Source of the DNA: Artemisia argyi
Taxonomy: Eukaryota; Streptophyta; Magnoliopsida; Asterales; Asteraceae
Length of the DNA: 64,000 nt
Reading direction: 5' to 3'
Assembly (NCBI GenBank): GCA_030686995.1
Contig: CM060696.1
Location: forward strand, 10,336,487 to 10,400,486
Under the pieces are notes generated by a model. That model searched no databases. It was not told the origin of the DNA and saw only the letters and a program-made list of their open reading frames with translations. Position 1 is the stretch's first letter. Every line of letters starts with the position of its first letter. This document shows, piece after piece, positions 48,082-60,349 of the stretch. A program made the position numbers and the translations under genes.

Positions 48082-48558
48082 CAATGTTGCAAAAATCGGC
48101 CTAGGCGGCCTTGTAATCGGCGATTACAAAGTAATCAGCCTTGGACCTTGTTGATTTTTGAAAATTGGGCAAAATATCGGCCTGGTCAAAATTCGGTCAC
48201 TAATCGGTCAAAAAACGACATAATCGGTCAAAACTCGGCCTAATGGGTTAAAAATCGGTCAAATCCTCTTAATCGGTCAACTTTAAAAAATTACTCCGTA
48301 TCAATTTAGCCATTTTACTTAAATTGAGGATTGTTTATTTCACTTATAACGTACAATGGACCTCATAATAAGAATTAGAGCCTTTTATTGAGGTTTTGGA
48401 ACATAGTAGAGTTGAAATCAGTAGTTTGGTCTCCAGAATTGCCCAAAACTCGCAGAAAATGTCAATCCGATTAATCACCGATTAATCCCACCTAGACCGA
48501 TTACAGGTTACAGGGTGGTCGACCACCTCACTACCGACTCACGATTTTTGCAACATTG
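48082..48558. mobile_element. hAT-type MITE, 477 bp
   Basis: A perfect 17-bp inverted repeat CAATGTTGCAAAAATCG / CGATTTTTGCAACATTG. The 8-bp flanks TAAAAACC and AAAAAATC match at 6 of 8 positions. The interior repeats AATCGGTCAAAA-like words (about 48180-48290). Confidence 0.78.
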
Positions 48559-49029
48559 AAAAAATCACAACATTTTTATAAAGCTAGCTCATCAATCGAA
48601 CGGGTCTGAAATCTAGTTGATTAATTGCGTATATTAAAATAAAACTGATTAATGTATAAATTGTGTGTGCGTAAGATAATTTATGAAGTATATTTAACCT
48701 TATTATTGAACAGATAATTATCGGTGTTAGGACATAGTTTTTAAATTTTTTTTAGAAAGCCATAAACTAGACAGTAAAACTAAAAACGATAATTTATTTG
48801 CACTTTAATTAACTTTTATTGGTTTTCTGATGCAAAGTTCACCCAAAACACGGTTTAGACTCGTGAATCGACGTGTGGAGACAGACATGCTGCCGACCAT
48901 TGTGCTGAGTTAGGTGCAAACGTGGCTATGGACAATGGATCTATATCTCACCTTTTCATGGTCAAATTATTTTTCAATTGCAATTGCAATGATCTAACTC
49001 AATATCAATTTAAACCCCCTTTATTACTC
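48559..49029. other. AT-rich intergenic DNA
   Basis: No gene or repeat recognised. Confidence 0.5.
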
Positions 49030-49032
49030 TAA

Positions 49033-49418
49033 GGGCCCGTTTGGTTTGTAAGTGGGATTGGAATTGTATTTGGATTTGGGAAATATTTGAAAGAAAGTGG
49101 ATTTAAGTATAGGTTTGAATTAAATGAGGAGAGAGAAATTATATTTTATTTAAAATATATAAGTGGTATTATTTTATTTATAATAAAATATTAAAATATT
49201 AATATCTCAATTATATAAAAAAAAAGTGTGTGGCTCTAATTGAATGATAAGTTGATAGCTACTCATATAAATCTCATACCAGACCACCTAGGTAGGATTG
49301 AAAAAAGTTGAATTTTGGAAATCAAGTACTGAACGGTAAAGAAATCAAAATAAACCAAACATTATTTTTGAGCTCAAATCCAAATCATTCATTCTATTAC
49401 CCTAAACCAAACCGGCCC
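49033..49418. mobile_element. Tourist-like (PIF/Harbinger) MITE, 386 bp
   Basis: Target duplication TAA (49030-49032 and 49419-49421). Ends GGGCCCGTTTGGTTTG and AAACCAAACCGGCCC are inverted repeats. Confidence 0.87.
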
Positions 49419-49504
49419 TAAATTCTCAAACTAGTACCTAAAAAGTTTAAAGCATATTACTATGTGAGTTTCATTTTGGCAAAAATGAAAGTCTGAGCTT
49501 CTAA

Positions 49505-49722
49505 GAGCATGAGCAATGCAAAAAAGCTTTAATAGCTTGTTGCATTTAATGCCTTAAATGCATACCACATTTAAAATATACCACTTTGAAGAAAGGCTTT
49601 TAGTTTGTTAAGTCATTCTAAAAAGCTTTTCAAAAAGCTATGTATCCAATGCATATAAAGTCTTTCAAAAAGCTTATTGAAATAGTAAAAAGCTATTCAA
49701 GCTTTATGCATTGGGGATGCTC
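49505..49722. mobile_element. PIF/Harbinger-like MITE, 218 bp
   Basis: Target duplication TAA (49502-49504 and 49723-49725). Ends GAGCATGAGCAATGCA and TGCATTGGGGATGCTC are inverted repeats; the interior repeats AAAAAGCTT words. Confidence 0.85.
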
Positions 49723-49833
49723 TAACTCCTAACATGACAGTGAACTTAGGCATAAAGTAGTGGTGGTGATTCACTCACCCTCACCTCAGCTTTCTCCCTC
49801 CTTTCACTTCCATTAACTCTCACTCACAATACA

Positions 49834-50028
49834 CAGGGACAGAGCGAGGACTAAATAAGACCGGGTGCACAAAAAAATTGAACACTAATATAAGAAACAT
49901 ATTTCGATGGACCGGGTGCATTTAAGATGACTTTAGAAAAAATCAATGTTTTTTTCAAAAATTAACACTATATTGAAAAAATCCATGGGGTGCACGTGCA
50001 CCCGCGGGAACCCCTGGTTCCATCCCTG
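49834..50028. mobile_element. hAT-like MITE, 195 bp
   Basis: Ends CAGGGACAGAGC and GGTTCCATCCCTG; 8-bp flanks ACAATACA and ACCATACA match at 7 of 8. Relatives sit at about 17170-17309 and 62210-62350. Confidence 0.75.
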
Positions 50029-50036
50029 ACCATACA

Positions 50037-50377
50037 TCTGTTTTGGTTATTTTCCCCACACCTTTTATTAAAATACCTACTTTATACAAATATACCTCAC
50101 TAAATATCTCATACACACTCACAAAACAAATAAAAAGAAAACATTTGCTTTTACATGAGGCTCAGTTTGTCAGGTTTAATACATTGGTTAGTAACTCACC
50201 ATAATATGCAATTTTGGCCGTGACTATGAACTCCCGTTTTAGGCCACCCACGAGTGAGTCACTCACCATGGAGAAAACTCACTCCACTCTGTTTGGCCTT
50301 ATTGAACTACATACTTAACGCGTCTGTTCTGAAAAGGCGACTTTTCCTTATTTGGTTTGAAACTTTGAAAGAAAACA
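50037..50377. other. Spacer before the Harbinger element
   Basis: No gene recognised. Confidence 0.5.
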
Positions 50378-50693
50378 TAAGAGCACTTGGTAAGATAACT
50401 CAGGGTTAAAAGTTAACACACTGCCACGTCAGCGCCACATCAGCTTTTACCTTTTAACCTTAACTCTTTACTTTTCACCCCGGTAACATAACTTACATTT
50501 AACTCACCTTAACTCACTTCCACCCTAATTATTTTCAATTTCAACCCCAAATTTTAACAAACACTTCATTTATTTAATACATTAATTAAAACACAACATT
50601 ACATTACGAAATTTAAAAAAAAAAACGTTATTAAAAAAAAGTACGAGATAAATAAAACACAACATCACATAAAAAAAAGTACGAGATAATTAT

Positions 50694-51831
50694 TCATAAT
50701 TGACGAGGAGGCAACCCAAGTTTCATGGCGATTCGATCCTTTTCTGCATTAACGAATGCCACCCAATGTGGATCTTTGCCGGTAGTGTCGAGCATAAAAA
50801 ATTCTAGCTCCTTCAACCTTTGTTGTGCGGCTTGATTTTCTGCGGTCGCCTGGTACGCCCTACTCGCCTCTTCACGTTTTGACCTTAACTCTTCGCGTAT
50901 CATCTCCGCGAAAGCGACCGAATTAATGGAAGCACCGGTGCTAGTCGTGCCTCCGGTGCTTGTCGTTGTCTCGGATTTTTGTTTCTTGGAAGCCCGCTTT
51001 TTTCCAATGGGCCATGGTTCTGCGTCATGACCAAAAAAATCCTCGTTTGTTTGGCTTGGGACGTCGCCGGTTAAATCAACCGCCACCGGCGCGTCCCATT
51101 TTCGATGTGTACGCAACACGCTCCAAGCCTCTGCATTCGTGAACGGCGGGTTTTCTTGACGATACAGAAGGTTAGCACGTGTTAGGATATCAACTTCACT
51201 TTCACCACTTTTCACTTCCCGTTGCGCCTTTTTGTAGCAAGCGTTGAACTTATTGCAATCACGGTTCACGTTTTTCACTTTCCTTGTAGCATATCCTTGT
51301 TGCCCTTCTTTTGGATTTATTCTATTGAACTCGGCTAGTATCCGTTGCCATAACGTATCCTTAGTTTGGGATCTCCCGACCTTAGGATCCTCTGAACATG
51401 CCACCCAACACTTGGCAAGCAATTTTTCCTCAATTGGCGTCCAACGTTCCTTCACTTTTTTAGCATCATCTTCCTCGGCTTGTACAAGTTCTTTGGATTT
51501 TTTTTGACTTGCCATGACTTTTTGGTTTTTGAGGAGAAGTAGGTGTTTCCGGAACTTCATTTGTTTCCGTTTGGGAGTGTTGTGAGTGTTGAGAGAATTG
51601 AAGATTTGGGAAATTGGAATTTAAGTTGGATTGTTGAGTTTTGTTCCAATATTACATGGCTTGATATTGTGAGTAAGCTTCTTGACTCGACAAACCGAAT
51701 TCATTTGGGTTACCCAAAATCGGTGTTGCCGAACCCTCGTTTGGATTAGAGGAAGAACCCACGTATGAGTTATTCCAGCTACCATCAAGAAGATTAATAA
51801 ACGAGCCTCGTTTGTTGTTGCCACCCGACAT
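50694..51831 (-). pseudogene. PIF/Harbinger ORF1 (Myb/SANT-like DNA-binding protein), broken
   Basis: The 3' 867 bases are open (288 codons if read from 51560): a SANT/Myb-like segment (RWTPIEEKLLAKCWVACSED ... LWQRILAEFNR), then the NAM-associated-type region with FTNAEAWSVLR, a Thr/Ser/Gly linker, and a helical C-terminus ending MKLGLPPRQL. Upstream sequence starting at the ATG at 51831-51829 ([19 protein letters not shown]) looks like the true N-terminus but lies in another frame and has a TAA at 51652-51654. The two parts meet at a run of eight A in the coding strand (about 51503-51510), a likely frameshift site. In active elements ORF1 works with the transposase at the element ends. Confidence 0.85.
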
Positions 51832-51944
51832 TATTATTTTGAGCTAGTAGAAGTGTATTGTAGATGAAAAGAGAAGTTAAAGTGTGAAAAAATATTGTGT
51901 GGGTGAATTGGTATTTATAGTTGTAATAAAAAGGGTTTGGAAAA

Positions 51945-52096
<152 letters not shown>

Positions 52097-52274
52097 ACAC
52101 ATATAGCCGTTTGTAAATGGTTATAAACATATGGGTCTAATTTGATTTTTTTTTGAAATAAACGGTCTCGTTACCGTTGTTTTTGGGGGCTTAGTGTATT
52201 TTTTTAGCCAACGTTCCAACTTAACGAACGGCAAGGAGTTAACTTGCTCTTTAACGCGGCCATTTAACGTGAAG

Positions 52275-55200
52275 TGATGAGTGCTCAAACACTCATCATT
52301 TTAAGTTAATCTGAGTTGCAAAAACATTTAAAAACACTCATAAATGCATCAATATACTAAAAATATTCCAAAATTGTGTTTTATATGTTTCAGATGCAAA
52401 ATGAGTAAAACAGATGAAAAACGTACAAAGTTTGCCTAATTGGCAGTTTCAGTCCCTCAAGTTTCACAAATTGGAAAAACTAGTCCCTGAAGGTTTAAAA
52501 TGAATGAAAAGTCAACATTAGTCCTTGGGAAATCCAACTTGTTCATTATTAGTCCCTGGATGAAAGTTTTCTACAAATGGCAACTTTTACCCCCAAGTTT
52601 GGAAAATGTCAAAATTAGTCCCCAGTTTTTTTTTTTTTTTTTTAAATTGAAAAGTTATCAAAAATAAACTTTGTACTATTCATATATGGCATAAATGGTC
52701 CTTTTTATAACTTATGGGAAAGTACAAGTCCATCCCCTCAAATATCCAAAGTTACAAAAATTGTCCTTGGGCTTATTTACTACTAACCAAACCGGACCTT
52801 TAGTTATATATACAACCCACAAATAAAACCCACCCAATAAACCTAATCCACTAATCCCCTAAGCCCATCATCCTTTGGCCCAATCCATACCCGGTAATAC
52901 CACCCCGGTCAACATCTCAGTCAAACCCATCCTTATTCCCTCCAATACCACTCCCATTTCACTGCAACACCAAAACCACTCCCACCTCTCTGGTTTTCAC
53001 CCCAACTTGCCCACCACTCTCACCCATCACCTCCACCACCCCTACCCTACCCTACAACCCTACCCTTTATCCCTTATCACACTCCAACAGGCCCCAATTG
53101 GGTATATATTATTTTGGCGCCAAAGACAAAATCAAAGGCTGGGATTAATTCAGATGATCCAATGGCCAATTTTCTTTGTGGGATTTGCTCAGAGACTCAA
53201 GTGAAACCTTATAAATCAAGAGAGAAGGAGCAGAGACAAGGGATTAGTGTAGTTAGTATAGTTTAGTTTTTATAATGTCGAATGTAGTGTAATTTTATCA
53301 TTCCAGTTAATCCTTTAGCTTCTAAATGTTGTAATAAGTAATTTCTTTGTATTTTAAACCTTTGTCAAGCTTTAATTCAAGTCTTTCAGTTTCATTTTAG
53401 TTATTGCCATTTTGTTACTTAAAATCTCATGATTAAGCTTAATGTTATTGAAATAAGTTATTCAGTGTTCTTTTAAGTTTAAATTATCTCACTTATGAAT
53501 TTTCTAAAGTTCTAAAAGATTAGAAGTCAGTTAGTGAAGAAAAACCAAAATTACTCAAAAAATACATATAAATAAGGTAAAATAAAAAATCAGTGAAAGA
53601 AAAGAGAAGAAGCAAAGTACATTGTGGATTTTGGAGTCTTCATGGTTTAGAGTCTCTTGGGAGACATTTAGGAGTGGTAAAAGTTCCTTGGATCTCATTT
53701 CCTAGCACGGTTCATTTGTAAGTTTTATTTTCACTATTTGGAATTTTACTGTGCTAATGGTTAGGGAACTACTATTGTGATGTTTTTATGTTTCTTAAGG
53801 TTAGATAAGTCATATTATTGCTTAATACCAGCTGCTTGTTCATTAAAATTCCTTGGATGCTTAGTTAACCTTTTCACTGTCATATGCTCAATTTTGGTTA
53901 ACCTGGTTTATGATGTTATTGTTTGTGTCATTTAGCCTAAATGCATTTATTTTAGCATGTTAGATCCTTAGTAATCAGTTAATTGGTCTAGTTCCACCAT
54001 TAGCTTTGAAAATCATTTATTTCACAGTTTAAAGGGGTGTTTGGATCTGTATGGTTGGCTGAGTATCTTTATGTTTTCTTTGTTGTTCATTATTCTTGCA
54101 TGTTTCTTTAGCTACTAGTAGGTCTGATTAGGCATAAAAAGCACAACTCTTTCTATAAAAAGTCAAAATTAGTTCTAAACTAGCCTTATTAGTCATCTGT
54201 TAAGAATTTAGTGTCCATTTTCTTCATATTAGTTTATTAGTTGGTTATGTAGCTTAGTATCATGTCTTATTAGCTTAATATATCATAATAAGTCAGTAGG
54301 ATAGGATTAAAATTCAATAAAGTCAACTTTGCATGTTTTCTTTAAAAGTCAATTTTTACCCAATAGTAGAAAAACTAAAAATTCCAAGAATTTTATAGAA
54401 TTTTGTGTAGTGTTTTAGGACTTGTACTTTTTAGAATAGGTAGTCTCCCAGCTTAACTTCAAAATCCCATAGTCATTAGATTTTTGCAATTTTTTTTGTG
54501 GGCCCCACTACCCTTCAAACACACCTGCAGGAGGATTCACCACACCACCACCATCACTTTGGTGGTTCTTTCTGGCCACCACAGTGGGTCCCACAACCCT
54601 ACCTTGGGTTCTTTCAACCCTCCTCCTGGCCACCTTCCTATTTTGAGCAAGCCTTTGAGCTTATGCTCCCTGGGACCCACTTGAATTCCCCCTTATCTCT
54701 GTCTCATTTTCAGTGTTAAAATAAGACAACCAAGTGCTTAATCTTGCTTATTGGCTTATCCAAGAGGCTTTGTTGCTAATTTCTTGCTTATTCATGTTCA
54801 AGGCACTTACTTGAACCAAGTTCCACCCCTGTGGACCCCACAAGGGCTGATTTCCATAAAAAGTCAACAAAAGTCAACTAATATAGCTTTTTGTGTCCAA
54901 ATTGCTTATTTTTAAGCACTGAACATTTTGTCTTTTCAAAAGTTTGTTATTTCAAGTATTTAGATAGTTTCCAAAAAGAAAATCCAGAAAAAACCAATTT
55001 TAAATTAAGTGATAGTTTCTATTTAATATTAATTATCTTTTTAATTTTCCTTTTTAGTTTTTTATTAAGTAACTTGCATTTTTATATTTTTCTTAATTTT
55101 GTTTCATATTAAAGTAATTTTAGAAATTTTTCCAAAATTTATATTGTCTTTTGGTATTAATTAGATTTAATATTAGATTTTGTAATAATTAATTAATAAT

Positions 55201-55978
55201 TAAGTATTAAATAGCATAATTAGTTTTTATAAAGTAGTACCTAGTTTTTATATTTTTCCTAGCTTTTATATGTTATAAAATAATTTTTGGAATTTTTTTA
55301 TAATTTTTACTGTTCATCTTTTAGTTTTTATAATTTAATTAGTTGAATTAGTTATTAATTAATATTTAGAATAATAATTAGTAAATTAGTTTAAAAATAA
55401 TTTTTATAAACTTTTTATAATTTTTTAGGATTCCTGTGATGGTTAATTAGTTTTACAAATTTTCTCATAATTTTCTAAGTCATTTAGGTATTATTAGTAA
55501 TTAAAAAATAGATTTAAAATAGTTTTATTAATTATTAAATTGTTTAAATTAGTTTTTAATTAATAAAAAAATAATAAAATAACTAAAAATAGTTTTCTTT
55601 TTAATTTCATTTTCTTTTAATTTTAAGTTTGTAAAAGTTTCATTTTCACCCCCTGTAGCTTATTTTCCTTAAACTCACCTTTTTCTCAGCACGTAATCGT
55701 GTCTGATTTTAATTTGGTTTACGTTTATACATTTCTGTTTCCCGTGATTGTTAATACTGTTATTCCTAATCATTCAAGTAGTGTAAACAAATCCAAATCT
55801 TTATCTGGTTACTTCCCATTCAAATTCACCCGATCACAAGCCCGTTTGATTACCATCACACCTCGTCGGGACATAACGACCCAGGGAAACCCTATATTTT
55901 CACGGAGATTGATTCTGAGCAGTTTGACTTTGTTGACCATTCACCTGGTCAATTTAGTTGACCGTTTAGAGCCAATCA
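52275..55978 (+). repeat. Solo LTR 1 (3,704 bp)
   Basis: Starts TGATGAG and ends CCAATCA, flanked by the perfect 5-bp duplication TGAAG (52270-52274 and 55979-55983). No primer-binding site, polypurine tract or coding interior follows, so it is a solo LTR left by LTR-LTR recombination. Orientation is taken from the promoter module (E2F-like palindrome 53112-53124, CCAAT 53159, TATA 53209). It begins with a TGATGAGTG...CACTCATCA inverted repeat. The proline-rich frame at 52875-53204 lies in the U3 region and is not considered a gene. Confidence 0.88.
53112..53216 (+). promoter_or_regulatory. Promoter module of solo LTR 1: E2F-like palindrome, CCAAT, TATA
   Basis: TTTTGGCGCCAAA (53112-53124), CCAATGG (53159-53165) and TTATAAAT (53209-53216). 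The first matches the plant E2F consensus TTTSSCGC on both strands. The same order and near-identical spacing recur in solo LTR 2. Confidence 0.7.
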
Positions 55979-57199
55979 TGAAGCTTGGTAAGGTAACTGA
56001 TGAGTTCCTAAAAACTCATCATTACTGTTCCATTTTAAATACGAAAACAGTTAAAAAAACACACAGAAATACTACATAATACTATAAATATCTTTGAATT
56101 GTGTTTTTATACGTTTCAGGTGCAAAAGGACTGAAAACAAAGGAAAACGTGCAAAGTTTGCACACTTGGCAAAATCAGTCCCTGAACTTTCAAGAAATGT
56201 CAGAAATGGTCCCTGGGAAAATCATTTTGAAGAAAAGTCAATAACAGTCTCCCAGGAATCATGAAATTACAAATTTTACCCTTGAAGTTCAAAATTGCAC
56301 AAATGGCAAAAACAGGTCCCTCAAGTTTCATAAATGACAGTTTTAGTCCCTAGAAGTTTATTTTGGAATGAAAAGTCAACTTTAGTCCTTGGGAAGTCAA
56401 AAATATTCATTATAAGTCCCTGGATAAAAGTTTACACAAAATGACAACTTTTACCCCTCAAGTTACAAAATTGGCAAAATTAGTCCCTGGGTATTCAAAC
56501 ATGGAAATTTTACAAATAATACCCTTGTACTATTCATAATTTACAATTTGGAACTTTTTGTTAACTTTTGGGAAATTACAATTTCACCCCTAAACTTTGG
56601 TGAAATTACATAAATGGTCCTTTTAGGTTTTTAAATTTAAAATTTACATTTATTATCCTTGTACTAATGTTATATGGCAGGAATGGCCCTTATGATACTT
56701 TGGAAACATGGCATGATCAGCCCCTAAAGTTTCATCAAATTACAAGATTAGTCCTTGGGCTTAAATAAATAACAAACCAACCGGATCCATTTATACTCCT
56801 TTAATCCAATCCCTATAATCCAAAATAATAAAAACTTGGCCCAACCCCTTTGCTCAGGTCCAACTATCACCCAGCCCACACCCTTTTTAATAAAAACGGG
56901 CGTTGACCCGCGTTGACCTCCACCTTCTTCCCCAACCTGCTGCATCACCTGCTACTACCACCATTCCACCTCCACCTTCATACTTTCCACCTTAACCAAT
57001 CCCTATCACCTTCTAAACCAAACCCACCCTTGGGTTTTACCTTAGCAGACAACACGTATCACTCCTACCATCTCCACCACACCCTCACACCTGCACCTGA
57101 CACTCTATCACCTCCACCACCCCAAATTACTTCTACCATCTTCCTTACACCTCCACAAGACACCAAGAAGCATTAATTGCTCTGATATGGCCCCTAGCC

Positions 57200-57322
57200 A
57201 CGTGTCACGGTTTTGGCGCCAAAACATATTCAAAGGCTAGGATGAGTTAAAAGCAACCAATGGTCAAGATTAAGATGGGGATTTGTCCAGAGACATGTGG
57301 AGGTTTCAAAAGTCTATAAATA
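57200..57322 (+). promoter_or_regulatory. Promoter module of solo LTR 2: G-box, E2F-like palindrome, CCAAT, TATA
   Basis: CACGTGTC (57200-57207), TTTTGGCGCCAAAA (57211-57224), CCAATGG (57257-57263) and TATAAATA (57315-57322). E2F-to-TATA spacing is about 97 bases, versus about 92 in solo LTR 1. The G-box is present only here. Confidence 0.7.
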
Positions 57323-58799
57323 AGAGAAGAAGCAAGATGGAAGAACCACCTTGGCTACGGCCATTGTCACCTTAGAATAGACTTTATGCTTTCTTTAAAT
57401 TCAATGTCTTTTAATGCTTTCAATGATGTATTAAACCTTAAACAAGTTCAATGAATCATTATTTACAGCTTAATTATCTTTATCTTTACATTTCAAGTAA
57501 TTGCATATTTGTCATTTAAATTTCAAGTTTTTAAATTCATGTTAAATGCTTAAAGTGTTAATTGGTTCCAAATAGACACTACATAAGCTATGCCAAGCTT
57601 ATGCAAGCCAATTAAATCATTTAACATCAGCTTTGATCATTATAAATCAAAAATAAAAAGAAATACAAGAAAAACAATGAAAAAATAAAAAATCAGGTTA
57701 AATAAGGAAGAAGCAATGGAGCATGATGAAATTTTGGATGATCCTGGTTTAGTAGCTTTGTGGGAAGCTTTTAGGTTGGGTATTGGTCCATGATTCTCAG
57801 TACTTCATTGAATTCCATGTTGTAAGTTTTATTTATCAATTTTGCATTTCACTGTTTCAGTTATTTAATTATGTAGATTTCCATGTTTTTATGTTTATTT
57901 GTTGTTATTAAGTGTTTTTAAGTTATAATCTTATATGCTTATGTGTTAAATTAAAGAGTTGTTAAATATTGCATTTTCACTGTATAAATCACATTTAAGT
58001 GATTCTTATGCTTTGTTGTTATAACTCTTATTTAACTGTTTAATTATGCTTAATATATGTTAATATGATGTTTGGATTTAATTTTATGATCTTAATCTTT
58101 GTTATGCTTAAAAAATCCAAAATTCATTAAGTTTAAGGTGTGTTTGGCATTGCTGATTACAGGGTGTTAAGATGAGCTCATGTTGTTATTTTTGGTAGCT
58201 ACATGATACTTTGAGTTCCTAATGGTCTGATAAACCATTAGTCTATTGAGTATTCATATAAAAGTCAAAATCAACATCTTGGGTGTCTTATTTGCTCACT
58301 GTTTGAATTTACAAGTCCAAATTCATGAATTCTGTATAAAAGTTGTTTACTTAGCTTTATTTTATGATCTTATTGTTTAATATAACATGTTCAGTCAGTA
58401 AATCTAGTGTAAAATTCATATTAGTCAACTTTTCATGTTCTTGTAAAAAAGTCAAATTTTGGTTTTGCAGGTTTTTGAATAAAAAGTTAATTTTCTTGTG
58501 CCTTTATTAATTAGTTTCATGCTTAATGCTTGTAGGGTTTCTTAGTATTGTTGCTAAACTTGTTAAATATATTTTTATTAATTTTTATTACTCATGTTTA
58601 ATAGCTTATTTTGTTGCTTATTTTAGTATGTTTTTGCCCTGTCTCACAGTCACAAGCCCAACTTCACAAGCTTATAGCTTGTTGAATATTGAGCTTGTGG
58701 CTGTGTAAATTGTTGTTATTTAAAGCCCTACTTGCTAATTTGATATTTGAATGCTTATCTATAACTTAATTGCTTATCTGCTTAACAAATTTGCTTAAT

Positions 58800-59570
58800 C
58801 AAATTATCAAATTTTAACCAAGTACACTGGGATCCAGTGTACTTAGACATATTTCATAAGCTTGTGGAAAGCTTGTTAGTGGACATAAGATTGTTACCCT
58901 TAGCTTTTTAGGGAGTCTAGGTATCAATATCACTGGATTTAGTCTCATCTTGAGCTTCACAGCTTATATGATAAGCTAAAATTAGCTCAACATCTTGTTC
59001 AAAATCACAATTACCACTGATCATTCAGTGTAGTAAAGCTTATTTCATAAGCTCTCATAAGGCTCATTAGTGAGTTGTATTTTGTGATTTTTGGCATTTT
59101 GGAATGCTCATCAACCAGTATTCAAGTTTTAAAGCTCACATTTCATTTTCTAGCTCATATACTAGGGCTGCTACTAGCTTTTTAACCTGTCCACTTTCTT
59201 GAGTATACTGAGAACTCAGTATACTCAAGCTTTTTCATAGCCTCACAAAAAGCTCTCCAGTGGACCCTACCTTGTATGCATTAGCTTTTTGATAAGCTTA
59301 ACCACCAAACTCTAGGGTCTAGTGCTTAATTTCAACATTGCAGCTTATTTAATAGGGCTGCAATGTGCTTTTTGTTTGTCCCATTCTTGATTACACTGAG
59401 TAATTCAGTGTAATCAAGCTTATTTTCATAAGCCCCTCAAAAGCTCACCAGTGGACCCCACTTGGTGAGCTTTGACTTTTTGGAAACCTTACTAACCCAG
59501 CTTGCTATTTCCAAAACTCATTTGGCCTTTTGAGCTTATTTAATAAGCTAAAATTGCCCAAACATTTGAC
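58800..59570 (+). repeat. Array of about 188-bp degenerate units, each with a hairpin
   Basis: Four successive units have an inverted repeat at the same phase: 58820-58844 (11-bp arms), 59011-59036 (imperfect), 59198-59229 (15-bp arms) and 59386-59418 (14-bp arms). Each is followed by an AAGCTTATTTCATAAGC-like palindrome and, in most, CTCACCAGTGGACCC-like sequence. A further hairpin AGTCAAGCC-TTT-GGCTTGACT is at 59751-59771. Confidence 0.82.
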
Positions 59571-60268
59571 TGCAGGGGTGTTTGGATTGTTGTGCATCTG
59601 GGTATTGCTTATTAGCTTATTTGAGCTCATAAGTGAAATCCAGTGTACAACTTGTTTATATATGACCATATTATGTGTATATATACTATTTTTACTTTTA
59701 TTCCCTGTGTGAAGCTTATACTAGGCTTTTACAAGCCTCAAATCCATCCAAGTCAAGCCTTTGGCTTGACTGTCTAAACCATAAGCTTGCATATTGTGTT
59801 CTTGGGCATATCCAGTGCACATTCCTGTTTATATTTGTCCATCACACCTATGTACATGTTTTTCTTTCTTTTATCTCCTTTGCACAACCCTTTTTCAAAC
59901 TTATTCAACAGCTTATGATGTGACTGTGAGCTCAAAAGCTCACTAAATGATTATAAGCTGTTGAATCTGCTTCTTTCCATGGCTTGTACAATTCCATTTC
60001 ACTCTTATATGTATAATATTAGTATGTAAATGATCTAGAAAATAGAAAATGCTAAAAAGAAGCTTTAAGGCTAAGTGATAGCTTCTATTTAGGAAGCTTG
60101 TTGCTTATTTTCCTATTTAGTGAACTGAGGACAAAATAAGCTCACACAGAGCTTATTTGTAAAATACAATAAGTTTTCATTCATTAAAGTTGTTTGTAAT
60201 TAGTTAGTAAATAATTCTGTAAAGAAAAAAAATAAAAAATAAAAAGTTGCAAAAATATTGGGTGTGTG

Positions 60269-60349
60269 TGGAGTCGAACCTGAGACCTCTAGGATAGTAA
60301 CATGCATAAGTGACACACACCCCTTCCATTGCACTGGGGCACCAGTTCC
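60269..60349 (-). other. tRNA-like / SINE-head-like remnant in solo LTR 2
   Basis: On the minus strand, TGGTGCCCCAGTGCAATGG resembles a tRNA A box and GGTTCGACTCC is a perfect B box, about 55 bases apart. No cloverleaf with a plausible acceptor stem was seen, so it is not called a tRNA gene. Confidence 0.5.

Noticed and set aside
52875..53204. Proline/histidine-rich 109-codon frame
   Set aside because: C-rich U3 region of a solo LTR. The matching region of solo LTR 2 (56913-57176) has the same composition but a different frame and sequence.
60269..60349. A genuine tRNA gene on the minus strand
   Set aside because: A and B box matches exist, but no clear acceptor or anticodon stem.
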